A stretch of DNA of 64,000 nt from Candidatus Poribacteria bacterium (GTDB lineage Bacteria; Poribacteria; WGA-4E; PCPOR2b), in NCBI GenBank assembly GCA_022822005.1, contig JAJECO010000063.1, positions 1-64,000 of the forward strand, in the 5' to 3' direction. Position numbers and translations under genes: made by a program. How positions within the stretch are numbered: position 1 is the first letter of the stretch; every line of letters begins with the position of its first letter. A model generated the notes under the pieces. It saw only the letters and a list, made by a program, of their open reading frames with translations. It had not been told where the DNA came from and did no database searches. Of the stretch, positions 1-7,397 are shown piece by piece.

Positions 1-145
1 GTTATAGGGACCGTTGCAAACCGGGGGGAGAATCCCTCCCCGCTCGCAGTGGATTGACAAATCCACTGCAAACCCTCGTCCCAAATGGCTTGGATATGTC
101 TATCCAAGCCGAGCGGGTTTGGCAACTAGCAACTTAGGTTACTAT
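1..145. repeat. Composite palindromic intergenic repeat, copy A
   Basis: Two adjacent hairpins are seen: an imperfect CAGTGGATT/AATCCACTG hairpin at about 41-70 and GGCTTGGATA...TATCCAAGCC at 87-110. The end signature AACTAGCAACTTAGGTT follows at 124-140. The same modules recur near 11.95, 15.95, 16.1, 18.6, 25.1, 47.0 and 59.2 kb. From about 190 to 265 there is a second GC-rich patch of CCGATNNATCGGG type that also recurs between genes. No gene is visible before 302. Confidence 0.75.
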
Positions 146-301
146 GGTAAATCCTAAAAACAGATAGATGCTTTGGCTCCTCGTGTCCTGTCCCGCTTGT
201 CCCGATACAATCGGGGACTCATCGGGATGCGGTGCGGTTAGAAACCGCCCCTACCGGACCTGGGGGCGATGTGGTGCGGTTTGGGAGAGAGGTGGAAGAT
301 T

Positions 302-2713
302 GTGAAAAACGCTGATCAGCCTATTTCAAAAGAACTACTGGAAACCTTAGATACAATTCAGCAGCGTGTATTATGGTTGGCGACGCTTATTATCCACTAT
401 GCGAACAACCTACGTCCCAGTCCAGATCAGGCGAAGGTTGGAGGGCACCAAGCGTCCTCCGCATCAATGGTCTCGATCATGACGGCGCTCTACTTCCATT
501 TCCTTCAAGCTGGGGACCGTGTCTCGGTTAAACCGCACGCCTCGCCGGTTTTTCATGCAATCCAATACCTGCTGGGTCAACTGCCGAAAAAGTATCTGAC
601 CATGTTTCGATCGTTCGGGGGGCTGCAGGCGTATCCGAGCCGAACGAAGGATCCGGACGCAGTCGACTTTTCAACCGGCTCTGTAGGTCTGGGAGCGGTT
701 GCGCCGGCTTTTGGGGCATTGGCACATCGCTATGCGTTGTCCCACTTCGGTCATGTGAGCTCACATCGTTTCGTAGGGGTGATTGGCGACGCTGAGTTGG
801 ATGAAGGCAATGTGTGGGAGGCGATTCTGGACCAAGCGCTCGCCGGTATAGACAACCTACTGTGGATCGTGGACCTCAACCGGCAAAGCTTGGACCGAGT
901 GGTACCGGGCATCCGTGCGCGTCAGCTTCAACGTCTATTTGAGGAGAGTGGGTGGCAGGTGCTTGAAACCAAGTACGGTCGGCGGCTTCAGAGTCTCTTT
1001 GAACAACCGGGTGGTGCCGCCTTGCGCCGACGGATAGACGAAATGAGCAATGAGGAGTATCAGGCGCTGATTCGGCTGCCCGGTGAGGAACTCCGAACTC
1101 GGATCATTGATTGTGAAGGGATTGATAACGCTGAAGTTGCCTCGGCGATTCAAGACATCTCGGACGAGACGCTGCCGTCGGTGATAAGTAACTTGGGCGG
1201 GCACGACTTGGAGGAGCTCCTTGATGTGTTGTTGCAGGCTGAGGCGGAACCTGAACGACCGACAATTATCTTCGCTTATACGATTAAGGGTTGGGGGCTG
1301 CCTATCGCGGGACACCCACTCAACCATTCGATGCTCTTGAGTGAAGGGCAGATAGATAATTTACGGGAGCGTTTGGGCATTTCCGCAGCCGACGAGTGGG
1401 AACGGTTTGATCCCGGTTCGCCCCCCGGTCAACTGTGTCGGGAGGTTGCGGATCGGCTCTTTCCTCCCAATCCCATGCCACCGGAACTGATTTCCGCCGA
1501 TGATGTGCCGACATCGCTCTCTCTCCCGACCCAGGGGGATTTGAGTACGCAGCAGTCTTTGGGGCGGTTGCTGATGCGGGTGGCGCGTGTGCCGAAATTG
1601 GCGGATCGGATTGTCACGACTTCGCCGGATGTCTCGGTGTCTACCAACCTGTCTGGGTGGATTATCAAGACAGGTGTGTTCACACCGCACGAGGTGCAGG
1701 ATTATGAAAGCGAGGCGAATCAACTCCGAAGCTGGCAGCACGGACCCGATGGGCAGCACATTGAGTTGGGCATCTCGGAGATGAACCTCTTTACGTTATT
1801 GGGGATGCTCGGATTGTCGGCTGAACTGTGCGGGCAACATGTCATTCCGATTGGCACGGTCTACGACCCGTTTGTGTGCCGTGGTCTTGAAGCACTCATC
1901 TATGCCCAGTATTCGGGCGCGAAATTTATTTTCGCTGGGACACCGTCGGGTATCACGTTGTCACCGGAGGGCGGTGCGCACCAATCGACTGTCACGCCTT
2001 CACTCGGTGCGGAGATCCCCCGACTCAATGCTTACGAGCCATGTTTTGCACAGGAAGTAGAGTGGATATTACTGGAGGCGCTTCGTCAGTGTTGTGATCG
2101 GGAGGAAGGACGCTCGACCTATCTGCGGCTGTCCACCAAGCTGATTGATCAGGAGCTGCTCACGCCGGCTCTGGGGCGCTTGGGGGAGGAAGAATTGCAG
2201 CGTCAGGTGCTGGCTGGCGGATACCGGTTGGTAGATTGGCGCAACGCCGATCCGGTCGTGCCGAGAGAGCGGTTGGTTCATATTGCGACAACTGGCGTTA
2301 TGATCCCAGAAGCGATTGAGGCTGCGGAAATCCTTCGCGAACAGCGGATAGCTGCGAATGTGCTGAATATGACGAGTCCGCGCCGACTGTTTGAGGCGTG
2401 GCAGACGATGCAGCAGTCCCCCGGATACAGTCGTGGCAGGGATGCCACTCCCACAGATGAGGGATCCGCTCCGTTCGATTGGCTGATCCCAACGAATGAG
2501 CGACACGCGCCGATTGTCACGGTCCACGATGGCGCCGCGCACGCCCTATCTTGGCTGGGGAGCGTCTATGGGGAGTTGGTCATCCCGCTCGGCGTGGATG
2601 AGTTTGGTCAATCGGGCGATCGTGCGGAGCTTTACCGACACTTCGGGATCGACGCCGACGGTATCGCTGCCGCAGCACTGTCCGCATTAAGTCGGTGTGG
2701 TATATCTGTTTAG
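302..2713 (+). CDS. aceE: Homodimeric-type pyruvate dehydrogenase E1 (AceE-like, thiamine diphosphate enzyme)
   Basis: Predicted thiamine-diphosphate-dependent E1 that decarboxylates pyruvate (or a related 2-oxoacid) and passes the acyl group to a lipoylated E2. The protein has the single-chain transketolase-like layout of AceE. The diphosphate-binding motif GDAELDEGN is followed about 25 residues later by the DLNRQSLD segment that matches the NLQRLDG region of AceE. The HNHSML segment, the pyrimidine-binding half with EMN, and the C-terminal DEFGQSGDRAELYRHFGID, which mirrors the AceE tail, are also present. At about 804 residues it is somewhat shorter than typical AceE (near 890). I chose the GTG at 302 because AGGTGG lies 6 bases upstream; an in-frame ATG at 269 is the alternative. 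No E2 or E3 gene is nearby, but a separate E1 alpha/beta pair (36.4-38.9 kb) and lipoyl synthase (54.6 kb) are in the window. The 2-oxoacid specificity is inferred. Confidence 0.85.
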   Translation: MKNADQPISKELLETLDTIQQRVLWLATLIIHYANNLRPSPDQAKVGGHQASSASMVSIMTALYFHFLQAGDRVSVKPHASPVFHAIQYLLGQLPKKYLTMFRSFGGLQAYPSRTKDPDAVDFSTGSVGLGAVAPAFGALAHRYALSHFGHVSSHRFVGVIGDAELDEGNVWEAILDQALAGIDNLLWIVDLNRQSLDRVVPGIRARQLQRLFEESGWQVLETKYGRRLQSLFEQPGGAALRRRIDEMSNEEYQALIRLPGEELRTRIIDCEGIDNAEVASAIQDISDETLPSVISNLGGHDLEELLDVLLQAEAEPERPTIIFAYTIKGWGLPIAGHPLNHSMLLSEGQIDNLRERLGISAADEWERFDPGSPPGQLCREVADRLFPPNPMPPELISADDVPTSLSLPTQGDLSTQQSLGRLLMRVARVPKLADRIVTTSPDVSVSTNLSGWIIKTGVFTPHEVQDYESEANQLRSWQHGPDGQHIELGISEMNLFTLLGMLGLSAELCGQHVIPIGTVYDPFVCRGLEALIYAQYSGAKFIFAGTPSGITLSPEGGAHQSTVTPSLGAEIPRLNAYEPCFAQEVEWILLEALRQCCDREEGRSTYLRLSTKLIDQELLTPALGRLGEEELQRQVLAGGYRLVDWRNADPVVPRERLVHIATTGVMIPEAIEAAEILREQRIAANVLNMTSPRRLFEAWQTMQQSPGYSRGRDATPTDEGSAPFDWLIPTNERHAPIVTVHDGAAHALSWLGSVYGELVIPLGVDEFGQSGDRAELYRHFGIDADGIAAAALSALSRCGISV

Positions 2714-2715
2714 CC

Positions 2716-3450
2716 CTATTGTATCGTCAGCGGAACGGTGTTGGATTCAAGGGTTGCCAAGCCCCGGTAGGAATTCATCAGGAGATAGATCCCGTCCAGT
2801 TGCGCCGCCTCATGGTGCCGAAGCCCTTCAAGCTCTTTCTCCAAATTGTGGATCATGCGCTCCTTCATGTCGTCGGGCATCTGATCGTTTGATTGCACTA
2901 TCCGAATTTCGTTCTTTATCTCCAGCACCTCTGGCGGTTCAGGCGAAAAGATCTCCCGATAGACTTTCAGGTCCATAACTACCTGCAACGTATAATCGCC
3001 CGGACCGAGCCTATAGTAGGACTTCAGGTCTTTTAATCCCGCCTTTCTGGTCTCTCCCGCCTTCAGTTCCGTTCCGTGGATACAACTCACCACCCTGTCC
3101 TCCCACATCACTGTCCTCGTTTTCGCAGGGAAGGTTATCGGCGGTTTGGGCGAGATAACTTGCCCCAGCCGGTCTTTGACGACCAATTTTGAAAATGCCC
3201 CTCTGCCTGTGACCGCCGCATACGGCACAAGTAGGTCGAACTTTCCCGTCTGGAGCGTTATCTCAAGCGGTATCGGTTCCGTGAGGCTGTAGCTCGGTTG
3301 TGTCGATGATAGGTGAAGCTCCCCAAGGGATGCCGGTGTCGCTGGTTCCGCCGGTTCGGGCTTGGCTTCAATCTCTTGCGTCGTCCCGCTCAGGCAACCG
3401 GTGGTATAGAGACTCCATAGGGTCAGGCATATTAGAAGTCGGGTTCTCAT
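2716..3450 (-). CDS. Predicted lipoprotein of unknown function
   Basis: A 244-residue protein with a lipoprotein signal: positively charged start (MRTR), a hydrophobic stretch, and a lipobox-like TTGC with Cys near residue 19. The mature part is soluble and has a beta-rich look (alternating hydrophobic residues, YSLTEPIPLEITLQTGKFD, GDYTLQVVMDL). This suggests an immunoglobulin-like or intermolecular-chaperone-type domain, but I do not recognise the family. It starts with an ATGA overlap with the small gene at 3447-3611, so the two are probably translated together. Its stop lies two bases from the stop of the convergent aceE-like gene, leaving no room for a separate terminator. Function unknown; probably anchored to a membrane facing the periplasm. 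Confidence 0.75.
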   Translation of the reverse strand: MRTRLLICLTLWSLYTTGCLSGTTQEIEAKPEPAEPATPASLGELHLSSTQPSYSLTEPIPLEITLQTGKFDLLVPYAAVTGRGAFSKLVVKDRLGQVISPKPPITFPAKTRTVMWEDRVVSCIHGTELKAGETRKAGLKDLKSYYRLGPGDYTLQVVMDLKVYREIFSPEPPEVLEIKNEIRIVQSNDQMPDDMKERMIHNLEKELEGLRHHEAAQLDGIYLLMNSYRGLATLESNTVPLTIQ

Positions 3451-3611
3451 AGTATCCTCCTGTTACTTCTTTGGATTGGAAGAAAAACATCCACGAATCT
3501 ACGCAAATCTTCACCAATGGTATTTTCTTTTCGCATACCACAGAAATAAGAGGTATTGGTGCTGAAAACATCTACTAATTGCGTTGCTTTTTGTTCCCTC
3601 TGTACTGCCAT
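3447..3611 (-). CDS. Small 54-residue protein upstream of the lipoprotein
   Basis: A short frame beginning MAVQREQKATQLVDVFS and ending IQRSNRRIL. Support is structural: AAAGGAG lies 7 bases before the ATG at 3611, and the stop overlaps the next start as ATGA, a classic coupling arrangement. An extended minus-10 box lies just upstream. The composition is polar with no signal peptide or membrane segment. I recognise no family. It could be a small protein or a leader that couples translation to the lipoprotein gene; the absence of homology evidence keeps confidence moderate. Confidence 0.5.
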   Translation of the reverse strand: MAVQREQKATQLVDVFSTNTSYFCGMRKENTIGEDLRRFVDVFLPIQRSNRRIL

Positions 3612-3638
3612 CGGATAGCTCCTTTCAAGTAGATTGGC

Positions 3639-3647
3639 ATTGTATCA
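3639..3647 (-). promoter_or_regulatory. Candidate extended -10 promoter (TGATACAAT)
   Basis: On the minus strand TGA-TACAAT sits about 28 bases before the ATG of the 54-residue gene. No convincing -35 box is seen, as is usual for extended -10 promoters. Confidence 0.35.
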
Positions 3648-3701
3648 CAATCTGGGTTTAGAGAGTGGCCCAAATTTCCGATGGCAGGACATTTTATACA
3701 A

Positions 3702-3739
3702 AAAAAGAGGGGACAGGCTTTCACCTATCCCCTCTTTTA
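3702..3739 (-). terminator. Intrinsic terminator after the 165-residue lipoprotein gene
   Basis: Arms AAAAGAGGGGATAGG and its near-complement pair around a short loop, and on the minus-strand transcript a run of seven U follows. It lies 20 bases beyond the stop at 3759. A near-copy of the same hairpin occurs at 4343-4368. Confidence 0.85.
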
Positions 3740-3758
3740 GACAGTCAGCTGACTATCC

Positions 3759-4256
3759 TTAATCGCCGTCACCTTCACCTTGACCGCCATGCTCACCGCC
3801 ACCTTCACCTTGACCGCCTTGCTCGCCGCTGTCACCGCTACCGGAGCCAACCTCTGGGTGGGCGCCCCATGTATTAAAAACCTGACCGGCTGCGTCAAGC
3901 CTAACGTCCATCACTTCCGCCGGCGCTAAATCTTTCGGAGTGGTGGGGCCCAACTCAACCCCGTTAGAGAGATGCACCTCGACTCTGACTCGGGTTAGCG
4001 TTGCATTGGTGGTATTGGTGACTGTACCAATAAACGCCTCCTGTCCTGCGTCATAGTTAAGTATCAGCTGTGCACCGTTTCGTATTTCGTCATAAGTGTC
4101 CGATTTAAGATATTGGGTGCCGGACTCCTCCCCTTCTCCGTGCGAGGCTTCCCCGCCATTATCCATGACCTCATTCGTTGCTTCATCGCAGCCGATAAGA
4201 CTTGCTATACATAATATAACAAACGTCGCTTTGAATACAACAAACATCACTTTCAT
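3759..4256 (-). CDS. Lipoprotein with FxLYD-like beta domain and Gly/Glu-rich tail
   Basis: A 165-residue predicted lipoprotein. The signal sequence ends in the lipobox LIGC (Cys about residue 23). After an acidic linker comes a compact domain with the pattern YDEIRNGAQLILNYD, then FIGTVTNTTNATLTRVRVEVHLSNG. This resembles the small extracellular FxLYD-type beta domains found in many bacterial lipoproteins. The last 35 residues are a low-complexity run of GGQGEGG/GGEHGGQGEG units that could bind metal or act as a flexible spacer. It stands alone with its own terminator at 3702-3739. Function unknown; the domain resemblance is by eye. Confidence 0.7.
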   Translation of the reverse strand: MKVMFVVFKATFVILCIASLIGCDEATNEVMDNGGEASHGEGEESGTQYLKSDTYDEIRNGAQLILNYDAGQEAFIGTVTNTTNATLTRVRVEVHLSNGVELGPTTPKDLAPAEVMDVRLDAAGQVFNTWGAHPEVGSGSGDSGEQGGQGEGGGEHGGQGEGDGD

Positions 4257-4342
4257 TGTGAAACTCCTTTCGTTATTAAGTTGAACAGTAGAACGCCTAT
4301 AATGTAATAAGGATTACATTCTCCTTCCCGTTGGCACAAAAA

Positions 4343-4368
4343 AAGGGATAGGCTTTCACCTATCCCTT
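4343..4368 (-). terminator. Second copy of the same intrinsic terminator
   Basis: AAGGGATAGG and CCTATCCCTT pair across a six-base loop, and the minus-strand transcript continues into seven U. The loop and inner stem match the terminator at 3702-3739. It lies just downstream of the gene remnant at 4391-4444. Confidence 0.75.
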
Positions 4369-4390
4369 GTACGGCGTCTTTATACTCATT

Positions 4391-4444
4391 TTACTTTTGT
4401 TGGGGACGCTGGTCCCGTGCCCACCCTTTTAACTCCTTTATCAT
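4391..4444 (-). pseudogene. Remnant of a gene 3' end
   Basis: The last 17 codons of a frame (MIKELKGWARDQRPQQK, then stop) sit directly before the terminator at 4343-4368, while everything upstream is repeat-derived sequence. This looks like the tail of a gene whose body was lost when repeats inserted or recombined. I cannot identify the parent gene; it may be an isolated chance reading frame. Confidence 0.3.
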
Positions 4445-4489
4445 CGCGGAATTGATTGTAGCAAAGTCCCCCTGACAAGTGGTACATCC

Positions 4490-4800
4490 CGATAAAATCG
4501 GGGGGGATTTAGGGGGTTGCCTTTCAATTCTGTGGGAGGGGCATCCCTGCCCCGATACTGGCGCGCCAAGAGCGACATTCCCGTAGGGGTGCCCCTTGTG
4601 TTTTCGGTTCGTAGGGGTTGGGTCGCCCAACCCCAGCGGGCGAGGTTTCCTCGCCCCTACGATTGCGGACTCGGGTGATTCTTTGCTGTTAGCCCCAGCG
4701 GGGCGACATATTTATAGCTGTGGGAGGGGCATCCTTGCCCCGATCTCCGGGCGCCCACCCCATAAGCCCCAGCGGGGCGACATGTGCCATCTGTCTGAAT
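4490..4800. repeat. GC-rich interspersed repeat cluster
   Basis: Several short modules are strung together: GTGGGAGGGGCATCC at about 4531 and 4721, GTAGGGGTTGGGTCGCCCAACCCC near 4611, and two units of AGCCCCAGCGGGGCGACAT near 4691 and 4767. The same CCCC...GGGGCGACATGT unit recurs at 18427-18500 and, diverged, at 25072-25140. The 4257-4954 gap contains only these repeats, the terminator and the remnant above. Confidence 0.7.
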
Positions 4801-4895
4801 CGCAGATTGCACTCTCCCACACGAAAGCGATTTATGCACACTCCTCAAGTAAATGTAACCAAGCTGAAAAAAATCGAGGGCGGGGTGTCGTTTCG

Positions 4896-4925
4896 ACTTT
4901 CAGTCCCCTATTCATCGGGGAAGTA
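4896..4925. repeat. 30-bp direct repeat, copy 1 (copy 2 at 5656-5685)
   Basis: The two 30-base segments differ at only two positions. Copy 2 covers the start codon and first codons (MNRELKV) of the 83-residue gene. Copy 1 therefore carries an orphan version of that gene start (MNRGLKV on the minus strand). It looks like a partial duplication. Confidence 0.6.
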
Positions 4926-4954
4926 AATGTAACATAAAGAATTGTGAGATGCCC

Positions 4955-5419
4955 TCATTCATCTGTGTCGAAATCCCAATAGATGGAAACGGAGTCGGCA
5001 CCCCGACCGTGTAAAAAGTCGGGACCGCCAAGATATTCTTCGAAGTGTGAAAGACGGACTCTATATGTCCTTTGATCCGTTTTTATCTCATAGCTATAGG
5101 GGTTATCCAAAGACTGATCCGGTGTCCATTTAGCCGATAAAATCTGCTCCGGCGTAAACCCAAGACACAGCAGCGTCTCATAAGGTGTTTCGTACATCGG
5201 CATGCCAAGCCGAATGTGTTTCGCACGTGGATAATACTTGACATAACTGTTACGCGTATTGTATTGCGGACTGTCCACCCACACAGGTGGACCACGGCGG
5301 ATGTCCGGATGTTCCCGCAGATCGGTGTTCGGGTCAAACTGGTTCATATCGAAGACCACCTCGACCTGCAAACTCGACAGAAACGCGATGAGGATGTACC
5401 ATAGGTTTGATGTTAGCAT
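4955..5419 (-). CDS. Hypothetical protein with N-terminal hydrophobic segment
   Basis: A 154-residue protein. Residues 4-20 are hydrophobic (NLWYILIAFLSSLQVEVVF) and could be a signal peptide or an anchor. The rest is polar and rich in Tyr, Pro and Asp, and ends WDFDTDE. I recognise no family. It begins four bases after the stop of the 83-residue gene at 5424-5675, so the two form a small operon and are probably translated in a coupled way; no strong ribosome-binding site is seen for this gene. It lies at the distal end of the minus-strand accessory island. Confidence 0.55.
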   Translation of the reverse strand: MLTSNLWYILIAFLSSLQVEVVFDMNQFDPNTDLREHPDIRRGPPVWVDSPQYNTRNSYVKYYPRAKHIRLGMPMYETPYETLLCLGFTPEQILSAKWTPDQSLDNPYSYEIKTDQRTYRVRLSHFEEYLGGPDFLHGRGADSVSIYWDFDTDE

Positions 5420-5423
5420 AGGA

Positions 5424-5675
5424 TTAGTTCTCGTCGCTTTGCGCTCTTAGCGTCATCTCCATCTCTGACTTGCTGAGATGGAAGTTTGGTGTGTAACCTT
5501 CAGCCTCCGCCACTTCTTCGATTTTGTCGATCAGTTCTCCGGGATTATAAGCAATGACGCTTTGGACATCATGGAAAAGCACAACCATCTGCCGCTTGTC
5601 TCCTCCGTCCAAATACTCCCCCATCTGACTCTCTATGTTTGCTTCAATCCTAGAAACTTTCAGTTCCCTATTCAT
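5424..5675 (-). CDS. Small hypothetical protein (83 residues)
   Basis: A small acidic soluble protein (MNRELKVSRIEANIES... to TLRAQSDEN), likely mixed alpha/beta, with no signal peptide or membrane segment. No family recognised. The 5' end lies in a 30-bp direct repeat whose other copy is at 4896-4925, and no good Shine-Dalgarno is visible, so the exact start is uncertain. It is followed after four bases by the 154-residue gene. Confidence 0.5.
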   Translation of the reverse strand: MNRELKVSRIEANIESQMGEYLDGGDKRQMVVLFHDVQSVIAYNPGELIDKIEEVAEAEGYTPNFHLSKSEMEMTLRAQSDEN

Positions 5676-5726
5676 CAGGGAAGTAGTTCAAATGGATCGG
5701 GGAGGTCCTTGCGGTTATGCCCGGTG

Positions 5727-6176
5727 TCACTTAGGTGGTTTCCACTCGGTTCCTTTGAGCACATCAAGTGCTGCCTTCAATCTAATTTTTGGGTCTGGGT
5801 TGTCGAGCAACTCTTCGACGGTCTTGAAAGCCTTATCCGCAATTTTTGATATGGTGGCGAGTTGTGCTTGCCGTAGACTTTCTTTTGCGTCTTCCAGTTC
5901 TCCCTGAAAGAGAAGGTCTTTGTTTCGCCAGTTGTGGACTGTCTGGCGCGACACCCCGACTTCGTCCGCTACCTCCTGGTCACTCTTTCCTGCGATAATT
6001 AGAGGGAGTGCCAGCGACTGTTTACTTTCGATCTCCGCCCGATCAGCTTTCTGTTTCTTCTCAAGTTTGGGGTCGTATTCTTCGATATACGTGCCTGCAC
6101 AGTGGAAGATACGACCTTCCTCGCTGTCGGTATCGAGCCACTTGATGATGGTCCCAGAGAAGTATAATATCATCAT
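5727..6176 (-). CDS. Phage-type helix-turn-helix protein (phBC6A51-like)
   Basis: A small DNA-binding protein. Its core is a clear helix-turn-helix, LIIAGKSDQEVADEVGVSR followed by QTVHNWRNKD. After it comes a charged helical region and a C-terminal segment (LLDNPDPKIRLKAALDVLKG) typical of phBC6A51-like phage proteins and of transposase or terminase-small-subunit HTH modules. The first in-frame ATG has no good ribosome-binding site. A much better start, ATG at 6240 with AGGAG six bases upstream, lies in another frame that would join this one by a single-base shift near 6160 (see 6061-6240). The gene may therefore be frameshifted, or the sequence may have an error there. It is the only recognisable phage-like element in the island. 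Confidence 0.65.
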   Translation of the reverse strand: MMILYFSGTIIKWLDTDSEEGRIFHCAGTYIEEYDPKLEKKQKADRAEIESKQSLALPLIIAGKSDQEVADEVGVSRQTVHNWRNKDLLFQGELEDAKESLRQAQLATISKIADKAFKTVEELLDNPDPKIRLKAALDVLKGTEWKPPK

Positions 6177-6240
6177 GCCTCGAAGTTTCGCCTTGTTCTT
6201 TGTAACTTTCTATTAACCATTGATTGTAATTATCTGACAT
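6061..6240 (-). pseudogene. Probable true 5' end of the HTH gene, in a shifted frame
   Basis: On the minus strand an ATG at 6240 is preceded by AGGAG with a 6-base spacer and opens the frame MSDNYNQWLIESYKEQGETS. This looks protein-like, but continued in the same frame it becomes Arg-rich and stops at 6061. Dropping one base near 6160 joins ...SRHDDII to FSGTIIKWLDTDSEE, which is the frame of the HTH gene. I read this as the authentic amino terminus separated by a +1 shift; a stand-alone 59-residue protein is less likely. Confidence 0.45.
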
Positions 6241-6272
6241 AATCCGCTCCTATCTAACCTCGCCCGTAACTC

Positions 6273-6427
6273 CTATCCCGCCTTGCTGATCTGCTGGCGC
6301 AACGCTTTCAATTTGAACTTTATATCCCGCCTGATGGCGGTGAGTGTCCGATAGTAGATAACCACGATGATAAGCAATGCTACGATGAGGCTGATGGGTA
6401 TGGGGGCTATTTTGAGGATGCTTTCAC
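6273..6427 (-). pseudogene. Small single-span membrane protein, apparently frameshifted
   Basis: A GTG at 6427 overlaps the stop of the upstream gene as GTGA, but this frame ends after six codons (MKASSK). One additional base in the AAAA run would carry it into a frame reading IAPIPISLIVALLIIVVIYY, then a basic amphipathic tail TLTAIRRDIKFKLKALRQQ, ending at 6273. The total of 155 bases is one short of 52 codons. The reconstructed 51-residue protein has one membrane span and a positively charged cytoplasmic tail, as in holin-like or toxin-like small proteins. It is a decayed gene or a homopolymer sequencing error. Confidence 0.45.
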
Positions 6428-7272
6428 TGGTTCAACCTCTTTAGTTCGCAAACGGCATATAAGGCGGTTAGCGGTCCTATTCCCTTTTGTTTGCTGATTT
6501 TTGGGTTAATATAACTCGGTTGAATATACAGAACTTTGTCGAAGTTGCATTTGTATTCATGTTCTTTGGCTGCGCCTTGTAGTGTGAAGAAGCCTATGGT
6601 TTCGTAGTTGGTGATTATCAGCCATGCTTGGTCGCAGTGATCCTTGTATTTCGGTATATCTTTGTTTTTCGTGTCTATGACGGCTTGCATCTCTTCGGCT
6701 TCGATTGTTTTGTAGGGTCTCGTTGATACAGGGCGTATGCCATCGTGGTATTTTTCATCTATATTTACCCCGTCTAGCGGGCCGCGGTATAAAATCTCTA
6801 TGCTTGATATGTCGTGTTCTATGAATAATCCGTCATATTTTTCGGGATTTTTCCGTCTGTATATTTCGCTTCGTGTGATTGATTCGTTGTGCATTGTTGT
6901 GATTGCATTCACTATCTTTTCTGCCTTTTCTGCTCTTTTTGAAGTGTCTGTTGACGGTGTTACAAAAAAGTCCGCAGTCCAGATAAATGATGGCATGTCT
7001 GTTTCTTGTAAGATTTGTTTTACTTTTTCTCTTACTTCGCCTTTGACAGCTTCTTCATATTCTAAATTAAAGTCTTTTTCCTTTGCTGACTCGTCAATGA
7101 GGGTAAAGTTCCTGACTTCGCATCCTATTCTGTCGCATCCTATTTCAAAATAGAAGTCGGGCGGATCTTTTTTGGTGTGTCTAACCTTGTTTATTTGGAT
7201 GTTCTTTTCTTCTTTTAGGTACTCGGTTATTATGCTAACTGCCAATTGTTCGTAGTGTTCTTTCTTTGTCAT
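6424..7272 (-). CDS. Candidate PD-(D/E)XK-type nuclease of the accessory island
   Basis: A 282-residue soluble protein with no close family recognised. Near residue 38-57 it has KKDPPDFYFEIGCDRIGCEVRNF: a PD pair followed about 12 residues later by E-V-R flanked by hydrophobic strands. This matches the shape of a restriction-like PD...(D/E)X(K/R) core, preceded by an alpha helix with Glu. The body is Lys/Glu rich and the coding strand is AT-rich, unlike the neighbouring metabolic genes, which suggests transfer. The start at 7272 is chosen because GAGGG lies 5 bases upstream; an ATG at 7284 is also in frame. It follows the DNA methylase gene by 125 bases on the same strand, which would fit a restriction or defence role. 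The nuclease call is by eye and uncertain. Confidence 0.5.
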   Translation of the reverse strand: MTKKEHYEQLAVSIITEYLKEEKNIQINKVRHTKKDPPDFYFEIGCDRIGCEVRNFTLIDESAKEKDFNLEYEEAVKGEVREKVKQILQETDMPSFIWTADFFVTPSTDTSKRAEKAEKIVNAITTMHNESITRSEIYRRKNPEKYDGLFIEHDISSIEILYRGPLDGVNIDEKYHDGIRPVSTRPYKTIEAEEMQAVIDTKNKDIPKYKDHCDQAWLIITNYETIGFFTLQGAAKEHEYKCNFDKVLYIQPSYINPKISKQKGIGPLTALYAVCELKRLNQ

Positions 7273-7397
7273 GATTGCCCTCATAGTGAGTTACAAAAAT
7301 CGTGTTTGCCGATCCCCTACATGCCGCTCCGAATTTGCGATACCGCGTTAATTTGCGTTTCGTAGCCCGAAGCCAAAACGATTTAGATAGCAATATC

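Noticed and set aside
4391-4937. Apparent 79- and 113-codon reading frames in both directions
   Set aside because: They run through GC-rich repeat modules and have repeat-type composition. Only the terminal 17 codons at 4391-4444 are kept as a possible remnant.
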